DNA from: Bigelowiella natans CCMP2755
Taxonomy: Eukaryota > Cercozoa > Chlorarachniophyceae
Length of the DNA: 53,024 nt
Assembly: GCA_000320545.1 (NCBI GenBank)
Contig: ADNK01000951.1
Span: 1 to 53,024 of the forward strand
Direction: 5' to 3'
Shown here: positions 23,481 to 32,393 of the stretch, in pieces
Position numbering within the stretch: the first letter of the stretch is position 1
Layout: each line of letters starts with the position of its first letter
Translations under genes and position numbers: made by a program
The notes under the pieces: generated by a model
Databases searched by the model: none
The model's input: the letters and a program-made list of their open reading frames with translations, nothing else
What the model was told of the DNA's origin: nothing

Positions 23481-24958
23481 AATACCAACAATTTTGGATG
23501 GATATATTAGCACACCTGGATTAATTTTTTGGGCAATATATGGCCTCTGGAGGAACCCATGTCCTTTGAGGCCAAGATAAGAAGGGGAATGAAAACATGC
23601 CGTGGGAACCTGAAAAGTAATTGTTGCACTCCTGCTCCCGCAATTTACACTGATGCCTGGTATACCTCGTCGCACTTAAGAAGCGTTGTAGCATTGGGAT
23701 ATGTTGTATGGGCTCCCGCTGGGTGCTCAAATACTGATATACAATCTGATGAAAAAATGGAAGCTCTCCTTACATAATTTCAGAAGCTACAGAAAGGAAG
23801 TACAAACCCCGCTTGCATTCGAACTTGAGCATTGTACCCTGACACTCAGTCTCTGTGGGGATAGAGCGGGATAGTAGAAGGCATTCAATGGTGAAACGAC
23901 TGGAAATTCGTAGCTCGCCTGTCACATTCTGAGTTCTTTTTATTCTGAAATTTAAAGTCGGCAATTCTACAAAGAGCATAATCGGAAGGTGGACTAGCGG
24001 TAAACACCTCGACGGAAGGTGTTTGATAGCCCCTGCTGGTTTCGAACTTTATCCCAAAAGTACCAGGACGTTTGACGGAAGTTTCATTCCCGTCATCGAG
24101 AGGAGTGAATGTAAATGTCACCCCATATGACTCCCCCTTTTGTGTTAGGAACACGGTTTATCAGGTGCATATCCAAACGAAGTAGATAGTACCTTCCCCT
24201 GTTTCAGGGTCGAATTTCGCTTCAGAACTAGACTTTTTTGTAGCTCGGATTTCAGTTCCTCCTGCCGATTTCGACGTTAGCTCTGCGAGTAGTGTGTCAT
24301 CCAACGTATTCTTTTGGAAAGTCTACCTTGAGATCCCAGCCGAGGGCGCAAAGTTCCAGTATTTCATTTAATTCTATCCTTCTACGACATCTACGAATAG
24401 CCTGCTCGCAAGCTCGAAGAAATGACGCTTTTTCGTGCCTTTCAATGAAATCGAGAACAAATCTCTCCGAGAGTCTCACCTGGAAAGCAGAAGCAAGTAC
24501 CGATAAGTAATAATAGGGCGAATGCCCACCGATAAAGATTGTGATATGACCTGTGCGGGCTGAGCCGTTTGCAAATCTTCCATGCCCCCTGCAAAGCACC
24601 AGACTATCGTCGATCGATCGATCGTCGAAGGGCTTATTACTTTCCGTACGAGGAGTTCGCCGTCAGTGCCTGGGGATTCAGTGAAACCGTATCGAGAGAG
24701 ACTCCCGAGAGGATATTGCAGTATTGCTGTGTTGCTCTTCGATCTCGAGACCCTCTCGAGATGCTTCGTTGATGATCCCTCCCGATTTCTTTCGGAAACA
24801 ACGTTAATTCTTTGAGCAGCATCGAGCCTTTGATCTATCGTAGGTGGTGGGAAACGAGGATCCTGCCAACGTCCCCCTCTTTTCAGAAACGCGCTGGTGT
24901 CTAATTTTCTTTTTTCCCGCAAATCGGGGACAGGACCGAGCATGCCGAAGGAAGACAA
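22933..24958 (-). CDS. Uncharacterised multi-exon protein with Asp-rich C-terminus
   Basis: Exons on the minus strand by reading frame and splice sites: about 24990-24551, including GSFRELIAELLSSFGM and LREKRKLDTSAFLKRGGRWQ; 24480-24327, FVLDFIERHEKASFLRACEQ and IELNEILELCALGWDLK; about 24290-24192, ELTSKSAGGTEIRATKKSSS; about 24130-23960, GVTFTFTPLDDGNETSVKRP, also open in a second frame; about 23990-23800, ELRISSRFTIECLLLSRSIP; about 23748-23660, IVYQYLSTQREPIQHIPMLQ; about 23609-23521, FPRHVFIPLLILASKDMGSS; about 23420-23370, RYCKELEVELEDSER; about 23278-23188; and about 23120-22933, with a run of eight Asp, ending TGA. Some junctions, including 24327 to 24290, do not join in a simple way. 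The start listed is the first usable ATG region. No family recognised. Confidence 0.5.
23440..23479. repeat. (GT)n microsatellite
   Basis: A GT run of about 40 bases in an intron of the minus-strand gene, where it reads (CA)n. Confidence 0.9.
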
Positions 24959-25155
24959 TAGTTCCGCAATGAGTTCCCTGAAGGAGCCCTTCTTTAAAAT
25001 TCTCCGCGAACTTGATTGTCAGCTTAAAGAAAATCCACAGTTCGCCGATTCGCGGTAAAAGGAAAAGTTGGGCTTGTTTTCTCCCTGCCTCATGCTTTGG
25101 TTTCTATTCTTGGCATTCATGAATTTCCTTTGATTTTCTTGTTGAGTAAACAACA

Positions 25156-26517
25156 ATGAGAGAAATCTGGTATGTGCGAAGAGGTCTTGCTCGAGTTGGA
25201 CTTGGAGGACTCTTTCTAGGAACAACCCTTGCCACTGGATGGCAACTGTGGTGGTGGTCTCCCATTTTTGGTCAATTCGGAGGTATATCATCTGCTACCT
25301 TCGTGGTGATGCTATTGGTTGTTGTGTTGTTCATTCCCTTCACTAAGATGATGGTGTTATGTTCAGCATACATGTTCAGCGTGTCCCTCTTTCATATAAT
25401 GGAATTTATCATGACGGCCTTGTTCAATCCGCACACGCTGACCTACGATTGTAAGTGATTTTCTGGATTTTCCCCGATGGTGGCAATCGCTGTGCGAGTA
25501 ACAGATATGCTTGTCTGCTTTCTACAGCATATCTGCTGAATCACAGTCGGGAGTATCATATGGCGTTGGTCGCTAGCATCCTGGAGTATATCTTCGAGGC
25601 TGTATGGTTCCCCTCTCTCAAGCGAATGTACCTGGTAATAGCTCCTCGAGATATTTTCACTTCTATTAGACTTTGTTAAATATCTATCCATATGAATAAA
25701 AGGTGTGTGTGATTGGGATCATTATGAGTTTCATTGGACAAGTCATACGCAGCACAGCGATGTTCCAGGTTTGTTGTAATAAAAATACTGAAGCATTTCA
25801 CCGTCGTATCCGTGGTAAAGAATTGCAATTGATTCTTCAGGCGCAGAGCAATTTTACTCACCAAATAGCGGAGACTAAACGAGAGAACCACAAGCTTGTT
25901 ACCAGTGGAATATATAGGTAACAGCGCATAATGCCAACAACGGTGATCAGTCGATGATTTCCGAGGATCGACTAATAAGTTCCAATTATTACGATTCTCA
26001 TCAGCTTGTGTCGGCATCCATCATACTGCGGATGGTTCTGGTGGGCGCTTGCAACACAGGTAACTATCCAATTAACACAAAATGCAATGAAGCCGTCTGA
26101 CAAGATAATTCGAATAATAATCTTTGGAATAATAATCCACAGATAATTCTGGTAAATCCGATAAATTTTGTGGCGTACACAATTGTCTCGTGGAAATTCT
26201 TCAATGAGAGGGTATTTCGGCACCCACCCGTTAGCAGAATGTGATCGGTCCAGTTATTGAATGACTACCTCAGTAGCATTGGACATATATACAAAACAAT
26301 TTGATTCCAAAATTTGCTTTCTAGTTATTAAGCTTGGAAAGATTGAGTTCCATTTTGTAAATACTTAAACCAGATTCAGATCGAAGAGAGTTTCCTTGTG
26401 AAGTTCTTCCCGGATTATGAGGAATATAGACGGGACGTGTGGTCAGGAATTCCCGGAATTGGCGGGCCATGGGCTCCCAAATCGCTATTCCTGCAATTGA
26501 TGAGCTCCAGGACGTAG
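25156..26517 (+). CDS. ICMT: Isoprenylcysteine carboxyl methyltransferase (ICMT/Ste14)
   Basis: ICMT is an integral ER-membrane enzyme that methylates the C-terminal prenyl-cysteine of CaaX proteins such as Ras and Rho, using S-adenosylmethionine. Exons, all in phase: 25156-25450, 25528-25634, 25703-25768, 25841-25917, 26006-26059, 26143-26211 and 26374-26517. The N-terminal half has several hydrophobic spans (GISSATFVVMLLVVVLFIPF). Family landmarks: LLNHSREYHMAL, VIGIIMSFIGQVIRSTAMFQ, AQSNFTHQIAETK, KLVTSGIY, then CRHPSYCGWFWWALATQ, IILVNPINFVAYTIVSWKFF and NER...EEYRRDV, which carry the conserved SAM- and substrate-binding residues (RHPxYxGW, NP, ERxxxEE). The spacing from His-Pro-Ser-Tyr to the C-terminal Glu residues matches the family. 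The N-terminus lies about 200 bp from the divergent upstream gene, suggesting a shared promoter. Confidence 0.93.
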
Positions 26518-27869
26518 AGGACTCATGTGACATGTATGCAACAGTAATTGATAGTTTGCGTCGGAAATTATATAACATAGTATCAGGCTGGCGGCCTCAG
26601 TATAAAAAAAGACTTGGCAATTCGCATGCAATTTTGTTTTGCCCTGGTTTGATACTACCTGCACTTGCGTACCTCTGCCGTTGCACTGTTCACAAATTAA
26701 TGAAGTAGTACACAATGGCAAAGAGAGGGATCCCTCTTTGTTGCAGCATGAGCACATGGTCCAGCTACTACTAGCTAGCTAAGCAATGCCATGCAAACAC
26801 TGGCGCGTGCACCTAGCCACGCTAGCACGTCCAGACGTGTGCAATTGGACGTGTGCGAAAACTGAGTGCAGTGAACAGTTGCAATGTTGCAATGGCGGGA
26901 GCGTGTTTCGTGGTTGCACACCAGCACGTGCAGTCTACACAGCTAGACAGTGTCTGTTGTCACTCATTTGCATGTTGCATGCACACATGCTAGCATGCAT
27001 GCGACTTACGTGCTCTGGTACTGGCATGTTCCAGTGCTGCTGGCATGGCACACGTGCATGTTGGCTGTTTGTGAACACGTTGCGTGCACGTGCGTGTTGT
27101 GATCGAACTGCACACGCGCTCCTTGCAGCGCGCACTGCTGCGCGGGCACAAGTCACGTGCGACAACAAAGGGGTTGTCGCAGTCACAAAGTGTAGACAAC
27201 GTAGATGTCAACATGGTGTGGGCACGTGGGTTCCGGCGGGACCCATGGCAGCACACCGGAGTGTGCTGCCCCACGTGCGGCGACCTACAAGTGATGGACA
27301 CAACATCTCTCACCTGAACGGTTCGGAGCCAACAGCTCGCGTGCTAGGCTGGCGGCGAGGCTGCACGCTCCAGACGCTGTGGCACACAGTCCACCAGCTG
27401 TGCAACAGCTGCACGTTGCACACGCATGCATCGCAGCGCATGGCATGGCATGCATGATGATCGAACGAATGATAAACAGGAAATCAACTGCACGCGCTAG
27501 CGCGTGCAGTGTGACTAGCTAGCTAGATGAGAGTGCCGTGCATTTTCCGTGCGTCGATCATCATGCATCATCGCAGTGACTCGGGTGTGTGTGCATGCAT
27601 CACATATGGCATCAGCGCACATCGTAACAATTACCACACTGTTCGATTACCGATCCGAGCACACATCGTGGCCGCCCTGCGCATGCGAACAATCCGGCTC
27701 TTCTTGTCTTTAGCTAGCTAGCACCCGCTGGCCACAGTTCACATTTCAAGTTGTTCTACGCTTATTTCTCTCTTACATTTTTACTTCCATCCTTACATGT
27801 ACACACATTCTGTCCCTTTTAGGCACAAATTACTACGCTCGCATGGGGACTCAGAGTGGCAGTCGTCAT
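26518..27869. other. Intergenic spacer, GC-richer, palindrome-rich
   Basis: Holds a 24-bp perfect palindrome at 27487-27510, CATGCTAGCATG at 26986-26997 and many tgcacg/acgtgc motifs. A 223-codon open frame (26786-27457) is rich in Cys, His and Arg as expected from the GTGCA-rich composition and has no domain or splice support. It separates ICMT (+) from the converging coiled-coil gene (-). Confidence 0.55.
27487..27510. repeat. 24-bp perfect palindrome
   Basis: The arms actgcacgcgct and agcgcgtgcagt are exact reverse complements with no spacer, centred on GCGCTAGCGC. It can form a cruciform or be a dimeric binding site; function unknown. Confidence 0.85.
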
Positions 27870-29048
27870 TCACGGCGTTCGGCGAGCTAGATTTAGACGA
27901 CCGAAGTCGTTACTTGACGAAATCATAGGATCCCTATGCTTCAACTCAGCTATCTCTTTACGCAGAGCTACGTTGTCCTTAGCTAAATCCTGAAAATGTT
28001 TAACTTTTTGCATGAACTCTTTCATGGCCTCTCGCTGCTCGTCTACGGTTTCAAGAGCCTTCATTGCCGCTAAGTGCTGGGTAGAAAGTACATCGTGTCG
28101 TCGTTGAAGTTGAAAGTACTCTTCACCAATCCTATTTATCTCCTCCTCGTAGAGTTTGCTTGATTTTGAGCGTCTTGATTGAAGCATCACCCGCATCTGA
28201 GCTGCGCGCTCCCGAAAGATTTCTTGGTTTTTCTAAGAAAAGTCAAGATGAAAGTTTATGAATTTGATACGTGTGGTATAGTGTTTGTGTGGGAAGAAAG
28301 GATAGGGGGGGGGAGAATATGCTGAGAATTATCTACATCTTTTTTACACAATAATAATATTGGTACATTAAAAAGTACATGTAGTCAATCTGTCTGACCT
28401 TCAGTACTGCTACTTCTCTTCGCTCAGTGAGAGTACCATCATCTTCCGATTCCGTTTTCCGTAAAGTCGTCTCGAGATTTGCCACTTTTTGCACCAGCAT
28501 TTTGACCAACAACTTTTCGTTTCTCAATGCCGAGGCAAGCGCTGTTGTGTAGCCTGAAGGATCTTTTCCGTTAGATACCTGGAAGCTGAGAATCCTGTGA
28601 ATATTTGCCTCCTTCTCCCTAATCTTACGTTGCATTTGGGCCATTTGCGTTTTCATTTTGTTCTTTTCTTGCTTTGTTGCTTGGAGTTGCTTCCTCAATG
28701 TAAGTATTTCGTCGCGTAGGTCGTCCTGACTCTTCGAATCCCTGTACTTCCTGGCAAATCGTTTTTTGCCCAAATCCGACCGGCTTCTCCGTATAGTAGG
28801 TGCAGTAAATGCTCTCTTCACAGTAGGCTTTTTAGGAAGACATGGAAGATCAAGCTGAAGCATGTCGATGTTAGACGTTTGTTTCGTCCGGGTATTTCCT
28901 GAAGGAAACACATATTGAAAATTGCTTCTTCACATCATGGATTCTTCATCTTACCCTGTTCGCGTTCCATTTCTCTCGCCAAGTTGCGAACATAGGATTC
29001 CCAGTCTTGATGTGTATTGCCAACACTACCAAGGTTTTTCTCCTCCAT
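27870..29048 (-). CDS. Uncharacterised coiled-coil protein, three exons
   Basis: ATG at 29046-29048. Exons in phase: 29048-28955 (MEEKNLGSVGNTHQDWESYV...), 28898-28399 and 28232-27870. After a basic N-terminal region (KRAFTAPTIRRSRSDLGKKR) the chain is almost entirely long heptad-type helix: LRDEILTLRKQLQATKQEKN, KEANIHRILSFQVSNG, LRNEKLLVKMLVQKVANLET and KLYEEEINRIGEEYFQLQRR, up to DNVALRKEIAELKHRD. It then ends with a short Arg-rich tail. Total length is about 318 residues. Such layouts are common in centrosomal and ciliary scaffolds, but I see no diagnostic motif, so no function is assigned. It is head-to-head with the KH-domain gene at 29478. Confidence 0.75.
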
Positions 29049-29477
29049 TCTGAGCAGCCTAAGCAAAATGATTTGTGTATCCGTCAGTTACACCGCTCCA
29101 TCTCTATCTCCCTCCTCTGCCGTCGCAGGAAGAAATAACTGACTTTTCAAGGCCCAGGGGCGCAGTTCTTATCGGCGGTGGGATTGGGCGCGGTCCTGAG
29201 TCAGCCTTTTCCTGTTCCACTTCCTCAAAGCACCCCCAACGTCTCTTTCTTTCTCTCTCTTCTCTCAAGGGATAGAGACTGGATCCAACATCAACTTCAC
29301 TTTTGTCGTCAAGGGCTCGAAACAAGTGGCTTTATCATGCAAATTTCCCGTGCGACAAGGATTTATCATTGTCGCACACAACACACGTGCAAACATAAAA
29401 ACTGCACACCAAAGAACTCGGATTCGAAGGCGGACCCCCACCATTTCTACACGCTTTGCGTGTGTCCCCCAGATCTA
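29049..29477. promoter_or_regulatory. Divergent promoter region between coiled-coil and KH genes
   Basis: About 430 bp between two start codons facing away from each other, so both promoters and 5' UTRs must lie here. A pyrimidine-rich stretch (about 29240-29270) is visible, but no TATA box or known site can be assigned. Confidence 0.4.
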
Positions 29478-31343
29478 ATGTCGACTGCTGCTAATTCGGA
29501 GCCCCCTGCGAAGAAGAGGAAATGGGGTGTGCCAAATCCTTCCCCGCAAGCTGCCGCTATGCCTGTCGACAGCAAAGCCAAGGCAGCGGAAGCAATTGCA
29601 AGGATCAACGCGATGTTCAAGCAGAAGCAACAGCAAAGTGGTGTTGCGGCTGCCCCTGCTATGGGCATTAAAGATCGTCTTGACAAGGCAGCGAGTACCG
29701 CTGCTAAGATCAATGCAATGTATTCGAAAAGTCAATCTGTTTTAGCTCAAGGTTTGAACTGAGGGGTTAGGGTGGGAGGAGGAGGAGGAGGAGGAGGAGG
29801 AGGAGGAGGAGAAGGACGAGATAGGGATGCAAAGGGGCAAGAGTTTGTGAATATCGAAAGAAGAGAAAGATAGTACACTTTCCCCATATTGGAATTTGGT
29901 GTGATCATAAATTAAATTCTAACTAAGCTGCCATTCTCTGCAGGCGACAGCAACACCGTAAAGGTGGATATCAACGACTGTAGCACTGTCGCACGGGTTC
30001 AGCTGACCCGATCCACGTGTCACCGAGACCTAGAGCAGAAGCATAAGGTTACCATTGCCGTGCGTGGGCGCTATATCGCACCCGGTACGCCGAATTTGTC
30101 CGGAGAGGAAAAGCTTCACCTCCTGATTCGTGGGCCGAACTCCATCAGCGTCCAGACTGCTAAGCAAGTTGTGGAGCAGATAAAAGCAAGGCATAATAAT
30201 CCAAGCGGGGGAGGACACACTAACACACACCAAACTCCGCCCTCTTTTCGTCCACCACCCGCCATCCAGAGAACAGTTGCGCCGACTGGCGCTCCGTTAG
30301 CAGCCGCACCGAGAAATCCGTGGGCGTGGGGCACTGGCGTCGCCTCCACCCCTCTCTCCAATGTTCCAATAACTCACTTCACACAAAAAGGCCTTGTCAA
30401 TGCTGGGGTTGCAGTCAACGCTGGCCCTGTGATGGGCGCGAACGAGGCACGGGGACTGGCGTTCGGCCTCCATCGACAGGATTTCACGAGGAAAAAGACT
30501 ATCAAGCTTCTTGTAGGCGTAGAGGTATGAAGTAGATTACGTGAATGCATTTGAAAATGAAGAGATATTTGAATCACATATTACCACTTTCATATGATCC
30601 GAAAGTTTCACGTGCAGAACGATGAAATGTATGACGTATTAAAGGTGAAGCTCGCCGACGGGTTCCCTTTGGTAGAGAAGATAACAGGGGTGCAGAACTC
30701 TTTCTTCGTCCACATTATGCAATATTGCCCTGGAACATTGCTTACTCTACACGGACAAGGTTCTAACAACGGTGGCAACGAGGCATTACACATTCGCATT
30801 TTCGGCAAGGTGGATGATAACCTGACGAGGGCCAAAAAGATGGCTGACGACCTGGTCTCCAACGTGCGCAAGCAATTTAAGGTTGTATTTAAGGTCATAG
30901 AATCGTCCCGTAGTTCGGACGCCAACTTCAAGCTGCTTGGTTTGAAATTTGTTCACTTTCTATGGTAAGGGGTGGAGTGATGAGGCCTCTACGCATATAT
31001 AATATTCTCCTCATTCTGTCCTTTTCGTTTATCATCCCGTTGACAGGCCTATAAGAAGGAAAAGCTCGAAAAAGCGCGTATGCTCAGCACAGCGGCACGT
31101 GTTCCTACCGCCGCAGCAGCATCCGCACCGTGGGCTGCGCTTGCAGCTGGGGGGGGAGGAGGAGGAGCTCCCGCCCCTGCTCCTCTACCTACACACTCTA
31201 CACCAATACCCCCTTCGTCGTCTTCTTCGACGATAGCTGGTGGTGCTGTTGCTGCTCCCCCTCCTCCTGCTTCAACAACGACAGTGGCAGCAACAGCCGA
31301 GGATGAGTATGATCCTCTCGCCGCCGGTTCGGACAGCGACTAA
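29478..31343 (+). CDS. KHDC4/RIK-like KH-domain RNA-binding protein
   Basis: KHDC4 (BLOM7) and plant RIK are nuclear KH-domain proteins linked to pre-mRNA splicing. Four exons in phase: 29478-29751, 29944-30524, 30606-30881 and 31047-31343 (stop TAA 31341-31343). The N-terminus AANSEPPAKKRKWGVPNP carries a KKRK nuclear-localisation-type patch and is followed by Ala/Lys helices (AEAIARINAMFKQKQQQ). The first KH-like unit holds VDINDCSTVARVQLTRSTCH, TIAVRGRYIAPG and KLHLLIRGPNSISVQTAKQV. A Pro/Ala-rich linker follows. The second unit begins KLLVGVE-FHVQNDEMYDVL and continues KLADGFPLVEKITGVQNSFF, LLTLHGQGSNNG and LHIRIFGKVDDNLTRAKKMA. The two-unit order and the Arg-Gly-Arg-Tyr loop match KHDC4-type proteins. 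The low-complexity C-terminus is Ala, Pro, Gly and Ser with an acidic end. A (GGA)n repeat sits in intron 1. Confidence 0.85.
29779..29811. repeat. (GGA)n microsatellite
   Basis: Trinucleotide run in the first intron of the KH-domain gene. Confidence 0.9.
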
Positions 31344-32393
31344 TGAACGGTGGTTGTAATGATGACGCAGGTACAGGCTGTTCCTTGGTGACAGAGAAAG
31401 AGAATGAAGGGGGGTTCGATCGGGGGGTGGTTATTAGGTTCTTGTTGGAGTCATCTCTTTTTTTGGATTTATGGACGCGTGTTATCTAAGATTTAGCTGT
31501 TTCTTGATTGATATTGAAAAGCTGTTGTGGTTCTGACACGCGAATTTTTTGTGTCTCTAAGTTTAAAACATATCAGACCAGAAAGAAACCCGGGGGTGTT
31601 GAATTTTTTAGACCACATGGATCGGTCAAAACTCCCACAAAGGCAAGTAATCATTCTTGCAACTATCCATTGTGTTCACAAGGAATTAGGCAAACCGATT
31701 TTGTTATAGTCCGAAGAGTGTAGAATGTCATGTTTCTTCCACCGGTGCAGTAAGTGAAGAGGAATTCCATCCATCCAGTTTCTTCAATGCGGCAAGCTAC
31801 ATCGTTTGATCAAGGCTGTGAGTGTGCATTGCTATTTTGTTTTTGTACCAGGTCAACATGCTGTGCAATATGTGCAGTTGCGTCCATGCCATAGCTAGAT
31901 AGTGTCAGTGAATAATTTGCGCATGTTTACGATCATGCTGAAAATACATCTTAGATGATGTGCAAGACGCCAGCTAGTAGATAGTCACTGATTCGCGCCG
32001 ACAGATACTAGAGATACCCATGAACACAACACAAGCCTACTACATGTGTAGTCTGTACTATGCGTGTCATAGCCCTGATATATAGCTCGATGCGCATGTC
32101 TAGATGTGCTAGTGCTTGCAAGAGTGTGCAGTTATCGCAAACAAATTGAACACAGTGATGCTAATAAGCAAAAGGCCAATTTACTGCTTTCTAGCTTTTG
32201 GCATTCTAGCATTATTATTGTAGCGTCGTTGTCCACGTCGTATGCGTCCCGCCGCCAGGCTAGCAGAATGCATCGACATCGCCCGATTACATGCATGCTA
32301 GCATGCATTGCTATGTAGTACGACAAGGCACGTACATGATCGATTTGTTCGTCGTTCCTGCATGCATGCTACATTTTCTTTATAACCAAAAGG
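31344..32393. other. Intergenic spacer with an 18-bp palindrome
   Basis: No supported gene. atgcatgctagcatgcat (32291-32308) is a perfect 18-bp palindrome containing the CATGCTAGCATG core seen in two other spacers. The region lies between converging gene ends, the KH gene (+) and the NTPase-nuclease gene (-). Confidence 0.55.

Noticed and set aside
24601-24625. cgatcgatcgatcgtcg palindrome run
   Set aside because: It lies within a coding exon (STIDRSTI) and is explained by codon choice, so it was not counted with the spacer palindromes.
26786-27457. 223-codon Cys/His/Arg-rich open frame
   Set aside because: Its composition follows from the GTGCA/GCATG-rich spacer; no domain, no splice context, and similarly open frames exist on the other strand.
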